Origin: an uncultured Acidobacteriota bacterium
GTDB lineage: Bacteria > Acidobacteriota > Blastocatellia > Pyrinomonadales > Pyrinomonadaceae
DNA: 64,000 bases
Assembly (NCBI GenBank): GCA_937873515.1
Contig: CALMYB010000003.1
Coordinates: 124,001-188,000, forward strand
Direction of reading: 5' to 3'
A program made the translations under genes and the position numbers. How positions within the stretch are numbered: position 1 is the first letter of the stretch; each line of letters opens with the position of its first letter. Below the pieces are notes generated by a model. The model searched no databases, was not told where the DNA came from, and saw only the letters and a program-made list of their open reading frames with translations. Positions 42,524 to 51,388 of this stretch are shown here, piece after piece.

Positions 42524-44826
42524 ATGCGAACCGTCCTCACATCGTTGGCGCTTGCAACCTTCTCTTTGCTTGGGTCTTTTGCCGCTCACGCAACTCCTAA
42601 CCGCAGCCTCGATCCGATGGGTCTTTTTGTATCGCCAAGAAACGGAATGTTTGCAGATGCATACCTGTCCTTATTTTTCGGGGGGGGGGGGGGCAAGATC
42701 TGCTTTCTCCGACTTGTACCGTGCCGAACGGTGGATCGGGTAATTCGTCGATCAGCTTCGACGACGTTACGCACACTCTAACGGGTGGCGCTTCAACTAT
42801 CTATTACACTCGCGGAAACAACGATTCATCTTGCTCGGTGTCGGCGACGATGACCGGTCCTGGTGTCAATGTTAGCGGAAGCGACCCGGATTGTGATGGC
42901 CCAAATGCATTCGTTACCCTGACATCGCAGGCCTACCAAGCCGGTGAAACATACTGTATTACAGCAACTCATAATTTTCCGCAGAATAGTTGCGGAACCA
43001 ACGCTTGTATTACCATTCCCGGCCCGAAAGTCACGAGCCTTACGTTCGACCAGATACTCACCGACGATCTTCCGATAGACACGAACCCGAATGCCGGAGG
43101 CGGCCTAAGAATATTCCCGGACAAAAAGGTTCCGGCGGAAACCGTTGACCGTCGAAAGATCAGGGTAAAGGCGCAATATTCCACAGCGACGGCGGGAGTC
43201 CGCATATATTTCAGGAACTTCGACGTTGACGACCCGTCCGCAGACACTGCTCCAATTGACGCAAGTGATTCGCCGACAATTACGACCGGAAACGACAACA
43301 ACGGAAACGTTGATGGGACAACAGCAACAAGAGCAGGCCTATTGATCGTTCCGCCTACGGGACAGCCCAATCCGTATAGTTGCCAGACGTTTTCAAACTC
43401 AAACGCAACCGGAGTTTCCTGCCTGACCGACGGAACCGGTGCGGCAATCGTTGATTTTCAAACAACAATGCAGCCCGGCGACAATTTTTCCGTTGTTGCA
43501 GGTCCTGACGAAACATATGTGAGCGGTCTCGTTCTCGCCGCCAATGGCATCGACCTCAAGGACACCAACAATACCGAGATCCCTGTAACAACTTCCGCAA
43601 CAAATGAATGCTCCGCCGTAATGAACAGAGCCTGCCGCACAGACATGCTCACCGTATGGCGCCGCCTCCACATGGAAGTCGATTCCATGGGAAAGGTTGG
43701 GATGAGCAATAATGTACACGGAACCATTGCACAGGTTGGGTCAACGAGTTGTTTGGTCGAGCAGTTGGAACCTCCAACACCTGTCCCCGATTCTAGCCCT
43801 TCCCCCTGCCCAACTCCCGCCCCAAGTCCGTGCGAAGTTAATGCCGGGTTCTTCGTTCAAACAAATGATCCATTGGAAACTGCCCGTTTCGAAAACGGCC
43901 GGATCAAGATTGGGGCATATTCTTTTCGCATACGCACCAATGATGCGACAAGTGTTATTTTGTACGGCGTTCCTCAACATTCTCAAAGCATCCGTCCGGG
44001 ATCAACCTTCGTTTTGTACGACGATGACGATTACAACAACGACGATGGCATCAACCTAGACGGAGACGAATTAGAGAACGTGGTCAAATTGCCAAACAGC
44101 TTTACGTACGTTCTGTCGGAAGATGGAACGCATGCGGACGGAAGACCGAAGAACTTGTTTGGGGACGCCTATATCAGACCAGAATACCAGTGGGCTGAAA
44201 CAAGCGGCTATAATCAGGCGAACCTGCAATTTGAACTAAATGTTGAAGAAGGGCCGCAATATGCGACGCTACTTCAAGTACTCTCCCGTAACCGCGATTC
44301 GGAAAGTAAAGAAGCAGATGATTTTTGGATAACATACACGTTAGTCGGGTATCAAGGACCAAAATCGGCCGATTTTGATGGAAGTAGCGCAAATGGTGCT
44401 GATTACGAGCAGGGTCTTCTGGGGGTGAGTCCGATACAGTTTTTTGATCGCTCTCAAATTGGTGCTTGCGACTGTCAGAAAACTACTACATGCCCTCCTG
44501 GCGGGATGGTGTGTCAGCTTATGAATGGCGGTGAAGTCATTCCAGTTGGCGCGAATGGCTCCCTAATATTTCAAGAGGTTCTTCAAGATTACACAAAATA
44601 TTTCCTCTCTCCACCGCCCCCTATTGTTAGTAGAACGATCGATGAAATACGAATCACCATTCCCCATGAAATTGGACACCAATTCGGTCTTTTGGGGGAC
44701 CAGAAAAGGATGACATTCAAGATAATGGATTACTCCAACTATCTTTGCGATCAGATAAATGAAGTCAGGTTCAACCCCGAGCATCTGAACCTGATGCGGC
44801 GGCGGGTTAGGAGTCCGGGGAAATAG
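42524..44826 (+). CDS. Secreted HExxH zinc metalloprotease-like protein, reading frame split by a G14 tract
   Basis: A signal peptide (MRTVLTSLALATFSLLG..., ending AHA) starts at ATG 42524. The frame then runs SLFF-Gly4 into a 14-G run (42680-42693). Downstream residues GGQDLLSPTCTVPNGGSGN continue in the +1-shifted frame up to TAG at 44826. One added G (15) or two fewer (12) joins both parts into one protein of 767 or 766 residues. The mature part has cysteine-rich beta-type domains and a Pro/Ser/Thr linker (PSPCPTPAPSPC). The C-terminus has HEIGHQFGLLGD (44665-44700), a gluzincin/metzincin-like HExxHxxG with Asp at position 12 rather than 11, and ends RRRVRSPGK. Family unknown. A GTG at 42721 could start a 701-residue form without signal peptide. 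Confidence 0.7.
42680..42693 (+). repeat. Homopolymeric G14 tract (possible phase-variable switch)
   Basis: Fourteen consecutive G residues lie just after the signal peptide coding region of the protease gene. The present count puts the secreted part out of frame. Length change by slippage would switch the frame. A sequencing or assembly error in the homopolymer is an alternative. Confidence 0.85.
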
Positions 44827-44848
44827 CTAGACTCAGAGGACACGAAAA

Positions 44849-45646
44849 ATGAAACAGCAACTAATTTCAGCATTCGTTTTGATGGCTTGCCTAATTTTTG
44901 GTGGGCAGGCCTTGTTTGCCCAGGCGGCTTCGTACGGTGATCTCAAGCAAATGACGTTTGAAGTTCGATTGGATAAGGATCACTATGCTCGATGGGAGCC
45001 GATATGGATAACCTTCAAGCTTTCAAACTTGTCAGGTACCACGCTAAGAGGAGAAATTCCAAATTTCTTGGGCGAGTCCCAATTGAAAGTAGCTTCTGCC
45101 GGCAAGAGTCACATTTGCAGGTCATTATCCGCCGTTTCAGGTTCTGGCGGAATTAAGATTCCAAGCAATTTTGGGCCGAATTGGTCGACCGAAACAAGCA
45201 GTTTGCTCGCTCCATCTTTTGTTGATGCTTGTCTCCAAGAATCGGGTGAATATGAGCTTCAATTTTTGATCGACGATCCGTACGGCGTAACAACTCTTAA
45301 ATCGAACCCGATCAAGATCGAAATTTCAGAACCGACCGGCAACAATAAAAAGGCGGTCGAGTTTATGGAGGCTCACAAAAACTTTTTTGGACTTTCGGCA
45401 TGGGCACCCAGATCGAAGGACGAAAGGTCGCTCTTAGAAGAATTCGTGCAGCGATACGGATCTACGCCTTACGGAGAAATCGCAACTCTCACTCTTGCAT
45501 CGATCTACTCGGTTGAGAATGAATTTGAGAAAGCAAAAAAATTGTTGAACGGCTTGATGGACAGCGGAAATACGTTTGTCGCGTCATCCGCCAGACGTTC
45601 CCTGCATGAAGTTAACGAGAGATCACGTAACGTGCAGAAGCCGTAA
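44849..45646 (+). CDS. Secreted protein with Ig-like N-terminal and helical-repeat C-terminal domains (protease partner A)
   Basis: The 265-residue product has a signal peptide (MKQQLISAFVLMACLIFGG, ending LFAQA). An N-terminal beta domain (FEVRLDKDHYARWEPIWITFKLSNLSG) of probable Ig-like fold follows, with cysteines near 91 and 122 and the end at about 165 (KIEISEPTG). A helical C-terminus resembles TPR-like repeats (RSLLEEFVQRYGSTPYGEIATLTLASIYSVENEFEKAKKLLNGL). It begins 22 bp after the protease stop. It is a paralogue of the gene at 45946-46758, which also follows a copy of the same protease end. The pairing suggests a partner (chaperone, inhibitor or substrate). Function is unknown. Confidence 0.85.
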   Translation: MKQQLISAFVLMACLIFGGQALFAQAASYGDLKQMTFEVRLDKDHYARWEPIWITFKLSNLSGTTLRGEIPNFLGESQLKVASAGKSHICRSLSAVSGSGGIKIPSNFGPNWSTETSSLLAPSFVDACLQESGEYELQFLIDDPYGVTTLKSNPIKIEISEPTGNNKKAVEFMEAHKNFFGLSAWAPRSKDERSLLEEFVQRYGSTPYGEIATLTLASIYSVENEFEKAKKLLNGLMDSGNTFVASSARRSLHEVNERSRNVQKP

Positions 45647-45655
45647 ACTTGTTAG

Positions 45656-45925
45656 CGTGCACTAGACACGTGGCAGTCTGGTTCGAAGCAAACTGCGATA
45701 TCGGTTGCCGGCACGAGAGCTTGGGATAACGGCCCTCACGAACTTGGACATCAATTTGGCATTTACGGAGATAACTGGCTTCCGTTTCCGTCAACCCATA
45801 AACGCACCAGTAATACATATTTGCTTATGGACTATGTCAGTCGGCCGAGCGAAACTGATTTTTATCAACTGCATCCCGAGCATATCAACCTAATACGCAA
45901 GAGGATAACAAGTCCTGGAAAATAG
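45656..45925 (+). pseudogene. Decayed C-terminal remnant of a second HExxH protease (copy B)
   Basis: An open frame without a suitable start codon encodes 89 residues ending PHELGHQFGIYGD (45734-45772), then a long loop and LHPEHINLIRKRITSPGK with stop TAG 45925. The HELGHQFG.YGD core and the PEHxNLxRxRxxSPGK end match the intact protease end (HEIGHQFGLLGD, PEHLNLMRRRVRSPGK). The codons between them differ, so it is an old, diverged copy. The N-terminal two thirds and the signal peptide are missing. The next gene (45946) is the paralogue of the intact protease's partner. Confidence 0.8.
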
Positions 45926-45945
45926 AAACTAGGAGAACCCTAATT

Positions 45946-46758
45946 ATGCGAGTAATAGTTTTAATTTTTTCGATCTTCTTCTCAGTAGCTTTAGTTGCCG
46001 GACAAACCGAATCAAAATCTCAGCACGTTGATCGTTCGTTCGACGTTACGTTGGAGAAAGGCAATTACGTATTGCTCGAGCCGATCATAGCGACGTTTTC
46101 ATTCTCGCTACTTCCCGGCGAATCTTTCCCCAGGCTTCTCGAGGCCACCTCGATAACGATCAAGGGACGGGATGGGGTACGGCGATTCTCGAAATTGACG
46201 AACGCGATCAACTCGTCCCCGACAGAATCGCTGCCATCGTCAAGATCACCTTCTCTAAGGCAGATCGTCGAGATGGACAAACCGCGAGAATCGGCTGAAA
46301 AGACGGGAGTTCAGTCCGTAGCTGAGATCATTACGTGCACAGACCAATTCTTCCCGACTTCGGGCAAATATACTATACAGTTCTCGTTCCGCGGGGCTAA
46401 GTCTAAGGAAATCGAAGTTAGCATCGAGGAGCCTGGCGGTATAAATAGCGGGGCGTTCGCCGTTCTAAATAAATATGACGATCCACTAAGTTTTCGATGG
46501 GTCTTTGAGAATGCGGACGGTATAAACCTGTTGAAAAAGTTCGTGGCCGACTTTCCTAACAGCGCCTATCACGATTACGCCGCGTACGAACTTGGGTTGT
46601 TGCTGTTCTATCGGAATAATTTTGAAGACGCGCGGATGGTTCTCACAAGCGTGCAAGCAAGCCCCAATCCAGTACTTTCAAAAAAAGCAGCGGCAATGCT
46701 GAAAAACGTCGAAAACGCAATAACGAAGGCCGACGGAACTGACAGGCCTGAGCAATAA
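45946..46758 (+). CDS. Secreted protein with Ig-like N-terminal and helical-repeat C-terminal domains (protease partner B)
   Basis: The 270-residue product has a signal peptide (MRVIVLIFSIFFSVALVAGQ). A beta-rich domain starts FDVTLEKGNYVLLEPIIATFSFSLLPG, which aligns with FEVRLDKDHYARWEPIWITFKLSN of the paralogue at 44849. The C-terminal part also aligns (EEPGGINSGAFAVLN, LLKKFVADFPNSAYHDYAAYELGLLLFYRNNFEDARMVL), a TPR-like helical array. It starts 20 bp after the decayed protease copy with AGGAG upstream. Together the four genes form two protease-partner cassettes. The function of the partner is not known. Confidence 0.85.
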   Translation: MRVIVLIFSIFFSVALVAGQTESKSQHVDRSFDVTLEKGNYVLLEPIIATFSFSLLPGESFPRLLEATSITIKGRDGVRRFSKLTNAINSSPTESLPSSRSPSLRQIVEMDKPRESAEKTGVQSVAEIITCTDQFFPTSGKYTIQFSFRGAKSKEIEVSIEEPGGINSGAFAVLNKYDDPLSFRWVFENADGINLLKKFVADFPNSAYHDYAAYELGLLLFYRNNFEDARMVLTSVQASPNPVLSKKAAAMLKNVENAITKADGTDRPEQ

Positions 46759-46821
46759 AATATCTAAGCTCGTCGCACTTTTGTTCGCAGACTCAATGGA
46801 TGCAAAGTTCGGCATTCAAGC

Positions 46822-48066
46822 CTAGGTCGCCATGACGGAGCGTCTGAGGAGATCGAGGGCGGCTTGGCTTGAGCGCCAGCGGATGAGGTAGCGGTCGCCG
46901 GGAAGGAAGAGTTTTATCGAACGCGTGCCACTCGGCCCAGAATATGCGAAAAAGACCGTCCCGACGGGCTTGTCGTCCGTGCCGCCGTCAGGGCCTGCAA
47001 TTCCGGTAACGGAAACCGCGTGCGTCGCGCCCGATACTTTCAACGCACCTTCGGCCATCTCGCGTGCACACTCTGCGGAGACGGCACCGAATTCGTCCAA
47101 AGTTTCCTGACGAACGCCGAGCATCCTCACCTTTGCCGGATACGAGTAAGCCACAAGGCCTTCGAGAAAGTAGGCGGAAGAACCGGGAACCTCCGTGATT
47201 CGCCTCGAAACAAGCCCGCCCGTGCAGCTCTCAGCAAAGGCGACGGTCTCGCCGCGTTCCGTTAAAAGTCGGCCAACTACGGCCTCCATCGTCTCGCCTG
47301 TCGTCGTGAACATCGCAATCCCGAATGCATCGGCGAGTCTCGCGGTCAATTCGTCCGCGGTCGCCTCAGCTTGAGTGAGCGAATCGCGCCTGACGGCGAT
47401 CTGCAGCTCGACCTCCGTCTTGTTAAAAAGTATCGACGTTTGCACCTCGTCGAATGCCGTGTAGATCGGAGCCGCGATCTCATCGACGGCGGACTCGCCC
47501 ATCCCGACGATCTTCATCAGACGGCGTTCGATGAAAACATCGCCGACGAGTTCCTTCAAACGCGGCAGAACAAGCTCGGTGAACATCGGCTGGTTCTCAC
47601 GCGGCGGACCGGGCAGGTTGATGACGCGCTTTTCGCCGACAGCGGTCAGCATCCCGACAGCGGAGCCTCGCGGATTCTCAAGGATCTCGGCGCCTTCGAT
47701 GACGAACGCTTGACGCTTGTTGATCTCGGGCATCTTGCGTCCCCAGGCCTTGAATCTCTCACGCAAATGAGCCTCGATCTCGTCGTGATAAACGAGTTCG
47801 CGTCCCAAAGCCTTCGCGGTACAGCCACGCGTGATGTCGTCCTCGGTCGGACCGAGCCCGCCCGTCGTAATTATCACGTCCGCACGCTTTACGGCGTCGG
47901 CAATGGTCTCCTCAAGTCTTGCGGTGTCATCGCCAACGACCGTCTTTAGCTGCACCTCGACGCCGATGTCGCCGAGCTTTTCCGTAAGCCAAAGACTGTT
48001 CGTATCGACACGGCTCGGCCCCAAAAGCTCCGAACCGATCGCAATGATCTCAGCGGAATGCAGCAT
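46822..48066 (-). CDS. cinA: CinA-type competence/damage-inducible protein (nicotinamide-nucleotide amidohydrolase)
   Basis: The 414-residue protein has an N-terminal molybdopterin-binding-like (MoCF) domain (MLHSAEIIAIGSELLGPSRVDTN, TTGGLGPTEDDITR near 70-83) and a C-terminal PncC domain. The PncC domain carries the signature VAFAESCTGGLVSRRITEVPGSSAYF (about 277-302), VTGIAGPDGGTDDKPVGTVFFA and the catalytic Ser/Lys. CinA has ADP-ribose pyrophosphatase and NMN deamidase activity and recycles pyridine nucleotides. Length is normal. It is the last gene of a minus-strand run beginning at coaBC and starts right after the asparaginase gene (1 bp gap). Confidence 0.94.
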   Translation of the reverse strand: MLHSAEIIAIGSELLGPSRVDTNSLWLTEKLGDIGVEVQLKTVVGDDTARLEETIADAVKRADVIITTGGLGPTEDDITRGCTAKALGRELVYHDEIEAHLRERFKAWGRKMPEINKRQAFVIEGAEILENPRGSAVGMLTAVGEKRVINLPGPPRENQPMFTELVLPRLKELVGDVFIERRLMKIVGMGESAVDEIAAPIYTAFDEVQTSILFNKTEVELQIAVRRDSLTQAEATADELTARLADAFGIAMFTTTGETMEAVVGRLLTERGETVAFAESCTGGLVSRRITEVPGSSAYFLEGLVAYSYPAKVRMLGVRQETLDEFGAVSAECAREMAEGALKVSGATHAVSVTGIAGPDGGTDDKPVGTVFFAYSGPSGTRSIKLFLPGDRYLIRWRSSQAALDLLRRSVMAT

Positions 48067-49176
48067 CTAGTTTTTATAGATCTCGACGACCGGCTTGCCG
48101 TCCTTGTCGATGTAGGCCCGATACATTCCTTCGCTGTTGAACGAGATCGCCATATTTCCGAATTTGTCCATAGCGATGACGCCGCCGTCACCGCCCGCAT
48201 TCTGGAGTTTTGTGTGGATCACGAGGTCTGTGGCGGCCTGGATCGGCATCGCGCGATACTCCATCAGCGACGAGATATCGCGTGCGACACCGAGACGAAT
48301 GAAGTATTCGCCCCAGCCCGTACCTGAAACGCCGCAAGTCGCATTATTCGCATAAGTGCCCGCACCGATTATCGGCGCATCGCCGACGCGGCCGTACTTC
48401 TTGTTCGTCATACCGCCGGTCGAAGTGCCCGCCGCAATGTTGCCGTATCTATCCAAAGCGACAGCGCCGACCGTGCCGAAGCGATTTTCCGGTAACTGCG
48501 ACGTGGGCATTTCAGCGTATGAAGGTTTTGCAGGTGGAGCAGGCTTCTCGCCGGCCTTCTTCTTTTCTTCCTCTTCCTTCTTCACACGCTGGAGACCATC
48601 CCAACGGCGTTGCGTGAAGAAATATTTCTCATCTACGAGTTCGATGCCCTGCTCTTTTGCAAATTTCTCGGCTCCGTCGCCGATCATCATCACATGCGGC
48701 GACTTTTCCATAACCGCACGAGCAAGCGTGATCGGATTCTTGACGTGATGCAGCCCCGCGACGGCGCCGGCAGAAAGGTCTTTTCCGTTCATGATCGAAG
48801 CATCAAGTTCGTTCTTGCCGTCCGTGGTAAACACGGCTCCTTTGCCTGCGTTAAAAAGCGGGTCGTCCTCCATCATTCGGATCGCGATCTCGACCGCATC
48901 GAGGCTCGATTTCCCATCTTGCAACGCCTTGTAACCTGCCGTTACGACCTCGGTAAGCTTGTCGCGATACGCTTTTTCTTGCTCAGGCGTAAGACTGCCT
49001 TTGCGGATCACGCCCGCACCGCCATGAATAATAAAGCCGATCCGCGGATTCTGCGGCCCTTGAAGCTGTTTGATCTCGGGTTTTGCGGCTTTTTGGGCAA
49101 AGCTGGCCACCGGAAAAATAACAAAGGCCGCGACCAAAAGAACAGCAACGAGATCCTTACAACCGCGTATTTTCAT
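48067..49176 (-). CDS. Exported isoaspartyl peptidase/L-asparaginase-type Ntn hydrolase
   Basis: ATG 49176 gives 369 residues and has GAGGAG upstream. A signal peptide (about 1-27, ending ASFAQ) predicts a periplasmic enzyme. The alpha part begins IGFIIHGGAGVIRKG. The autoproteolysis site and nucleophile are the Thr at about 235 in RFGTVGAVALDRYG, followed by AAGTSTGGMTNKKYGRVGDAPIIGAGTYANN. This is the plant-type asparaginase family, which hydrolyses isoaspartyl dipeptides and asparagine. A Lys/Glu/Pro-rich segment (about 195-220) is inserted before the cleavage site. The start overlaps the stop codon of the uracil-DNA glycosylase gene (TAATG). Confidence 0.92.
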   Translation of the reverse strand: MKIRGCKDLVAVLLVAAFVIFPVASFAQKAAKPEIKQLQGPQNPRIGFIIHGGAGVIRKGSLTPEQEKAYRDKLTEVVTAGYKALQDGKSSLDAVEIAIRMMEDDPLFNAGKGAVFTTDGKNELDASIMNGKDLSAGAVAGLHHVKNPITLARAVMEKSPHVMMIGDGAEKFAKEQGIELVDEKYFFTQRRWDGLQRVKKEEEEKKKAGEKPAPPAKPSYAEMPTSQLPENRFGTVGAVALDRYGNIAAGTSTGGMTNKKYGRVGDAPIIGAGTYANNATCGVSGTGWGEYFIRLGVARDISSLMEYRAMPIQAATDLVIHTKLQNAGGDGGVIAMDKFGNMAISFNSEGMYRAYIDKDGKPVVEIYKN

Positions 49177-50105
49177 TACATTTTCTCCTCGACAGAAACC
49201 GAATTCAGATACTCCCGAACGATCTTCATATCTTCCCAAACCGCGCGTTTCTTGTTCGGGTCGCGAAGTAAGTAAGCTGGATGAAATGTCGGCATCACCT
49301 TGACGCCGTAATAGTCGTGAAAGCGGCCGCGTAATTTCCCGATCGGCACATTCGTTTCGAGCAGATTGTGAGCCGCGGTCGCACCGAGCACGACGATCAC
49401 CTTCGGCCGAACGACCGAGATCTCGCGAAGCAGAAATGGCTTGCACGCGGCAGTCTCGTCCGGCTCCGGAGCTCGATTCTTGGGTGGACGGCAGCGGTTA
49501 ATATTTCCGATAAAAACGTCTTTGCGTGGTATTTCCAGCCCTTTCTCGATAATGTCGGTAAGCAGCTGTCCTGCACGTCCGACGAACGGTTCGCCCTGCA
49601 CGTCCTCATCCGCACCCGGAGCTTCGCCGACGAACATCAGCGTTGCGTTCGGATTACCGGTCGAATTCACGACATGTGTTCGCCCAAGCGTACTCAACTT
49701 GCATCGCGTGCAATCCGGTCCGATATCGGCACGAATTTCTTCGAGAGTTTCCATCGATACGGTAATTTTGGACGCTATTGCCATCGGCGGTGTTTCGACA
49801 ATTTGTTCTATATTGATCGGCGTCTCCTTTTTCTCAACGTTCATCTTTCGCGGCGGCGAAAGCGAGCCGAGCGACGGCAGATCCTTTAGCCGCGACCCCG
49901 GTTTGGGCTTTTCTGGCTGAGTAATAACGCTACTCAACGGCGTCAATCGTGACGGCGAAATGTCGCGTCGCGTATCAACCACATTCAGCGCCGAAGCAAA
50001 TGAATTTTTCGGCGGTTCGATCGCGTCAAGATCCGCATCAACATACTCGATGCCAAGCTCCTGAAAGAATTTCAAATACTCGCGCACTTCATCCTGAACA
50101 TTCAT
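49176..50105 (-). CDS. Uracil-DNA glycosylase, family 4 (Fe-S cluster type)
   Basis: ATG 50105 gives 309 residues. An N-terminal variable region of about 115 residues (Pro/Lys-rich, not recognised) precedes the UDG domain. That domain has CTRCKLSTLGRTHVVNSTG (Fe-S cysteines), the catalytic motif VGEAPGADEDVQGEPFVGRAGQLL, NINRCRPPKNRAPEPDETAACKPF (more cluster cysteines), VVLGATAAH and the C-terminal PTFHPAYLLRDPNKKRAVWEDM. The enzyme removes uracil from DNA to start base-excision repair. It overlaps coaBC by 4 bp (ATGA). Confidence 0.95.
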   Translation of the reverse strand: MNVQDEVREYLKFFQELGIEYVDADLDAIEPPKNSFASALNVVDTRRDISPSRLTPLSSVITQPEKPKPGSRLKDLPSLGSLSPPRKMNVEKKETPINIEQIVETPPMAIASKITVSMETLEEIRADIGPDCTRCKLSTLGRTHVVNSTGNPNATLMFVGEAPGADEDVQGEPFVGRAGQLLTDIIEKGLEIPRKDVFIGNINRCRPPKNRAPEPDETAACKPFLLREISVVRPKVIVVLGATAAHNLLETNVPIGKLRGRFHDYYGVKVMPTFHPAYLLRDPNKKRAVWEDMKIVREYLNSVSVEEKM

Positions 50106-51367
50106 TTCGCACGCTCCTCGCGAAGACGCTTGATCGCATCGCAAACGCAATGCGCCGCATCGCGTTTCGGCATCAACGGAAAATCTTCGGCCGAATCTAC
50201 CCTTAGGATCGAGATGATATTCGTATCCGCATTGAATCCCGCACCGGGTTTAGAAACATCGTTCGCGACGACGATATCGAGCTTCTTTTTCTCAAGTTTG
50301 TTGCGTGCGAATTCGATGACGTTGTTCGTCTCGGCGGCAAATCCGACAACGATCAGGCCTTCGTGCCGATGCGACGCAACCTCGGCGAGGATGTCGGGCG
50401 TCTTTTTGAGTTCGAGCGTCATCGTATCGCGGCCGTCTTTCTTGATCTTCGCGTCGGCCGCGTTTGCCGGAGCGTAATCCGCGACCGCTGCTGCACCGAC
50501 AAAGACCGTCGCATTTTGAAGTTCGCCGGACACAGCTTTGTGCATTTCGTTTGCGGAAACCGCACGTATCACCTTAACTCCTGCAGGCGGCTCGACCGCC
50601 GTGACTCCTGCCACAACTGTCACTTCCGCACCTCTCGCGGCAGCCGCTTCGGCCATCGCAAAGCCCATCTTTCCCGAAGAATGGTTCGAGATGAACCGCA
50701 CCGGATCGATCGCCTCACGCGTCCCGCCAACCGTGATTAGGAATCTTTCACCGTTCAGATCAGTGTTCACCGCCGAGATACCGAGACGCCGACATCTTTC
50801 TGACTTCTCTCCCCGTCTCTGCGTCTCTGCGGTTAAAAGTCTCATTGCCTGAGCGATAATATTTTCCACATCCTCGAGCTTGCCGGTGCCGACGGTTTTG
50901 CACGCCAGTTCCCCTGCGACGGGATCGACGAATTTCACACCGTCGGCTTTCAAGCGGGCAATGTTGCGTTGCGTAGCAGGCTGCTCCCACATCGTCGTGT
51001 TCATCGCAGGAGCGATCAGCACCGGAGCGGTCGAAGCAAGATACGTCGAGGTCAGAAAATCGTCCGCAACGCCATTCGCGAACTTTGCAATGATGTTCGC
51101 GGTTGCCGGAACGATGAGCAAAAGATCGATATTCTGGGAAAAATTGATATGAGCGATCGGGTCGCTGTTCTCAGGATCGTAGTCGTCAACGACGACCTCG
51201 GCGTCCGACAATGCCCGAAAAGTAAGCGGCGCAACGAATTCCGTCGCGTGCCGCGTCATCGCAACACGCACCTCGCAGCCCGCCTTCTGCAACGCACGCA
51301 TCACCTCAACGGCCTTATACGCCGCGATCCCGCCCGTCACGCCCAAACCTATTCGATGATCCGCCAT
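50102..51367 (-). CDS. coaBC: Bifunctional phosphopantothenoylcysteine decarboxylase/phosphopantothenate-cysteine ligase
   Basis: The 421-residue enzyme makes 4'-phosphopantetheine for coenzyme A. The N-terminal flavoprotein CoaC domain has GVTGGIAAYKAVEVMRALQK, MTRHATEFVAPLTFRAL, INFSQNIDLLLIVPATANIIAKFANG and the PAMNTTMWEQPATQ motif. The C-terminal CoaB domain has FLITVGGTREAIDPVRFISNHSSGKMG and FVGAAAVADYAPAN. At the junction (about residues 178-200) lies TAETQRRGEKSERCRRLG, encoded by a palindromic DNA repeat (50769-50833) inserted in frame. The protein is otherwise normal. It shares a 4-bp overlap with the glycosylase gene downstream. Confidence 0.95.
   Translation of the reverse strand: MADHRIGLGVTGGIAAYKAVEVMRALQKAGCEVRVAMTRHATEFVAPLTFRALSDAEVVVDDYDPENSDPIAHINFSQNIDLLLIVPATANIIAKFANGVADDFLTSTYLASTAPVLIAPAMNTTMWEQPATQRNIARLKADGVKFVDPVAGELACKTVGTGKLEDVENIIAQAMRLLTAETQRRGEKSERCRRLGISAVNTDLNGERFLITVGGTREAIDPVRFISNHSSGKMGFAMAEAAAARGAEVTVVAGVTAVEPPAGVKVIRAVSANEMHKAVSGELQNATVFVGAAAVADYAPANAADAKIKKDGRDTMTLELKKTPDILAEVASHRHEGLIVVGFAAETNNVIEFARNKLEKKKLDIVVANDVSKPGAGFNADTNIISILRVDSAEDFPLMPKRDAAHCVCDAIKRLREERAK
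50769..50833. repeat. Palindromic repeat element inserted in frame in coaBC
   Basis: The 65-bp piece has imperfect terminal inverted repeats: minus-strand ACCGCAGAGACGCAGAGACG faces ACCGCCGAGATACCGAGACG on the plus strand. It encodes the TAETQRRGE-type peptide of the coaBC interdomain linker and keeps the reading frame. Such CGCAGAGACGCAGAG repeats are widespread intergenic elements in bacterial genomes. Confidence 0.8.
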
Positions 51368-51388
51368 ATGTGTCCGTAACGTCCGCTC

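Noticed and set aside
42485..42781. 98-codon frame ending after the G tract as a real small protein
   Set aside because: Beyond the G tract it encodes Arg/Cys/Val-rich sequence with no homology pattern, while the other frame continues for 700 codons. It is best explained as a frameshift.
45705..45893. 62-codon frame with ATG in the protease remnant region
   Set aside because: It is in another frame from the HELGHQFG-coding sequence. The protease-like frame explains the DNA better.
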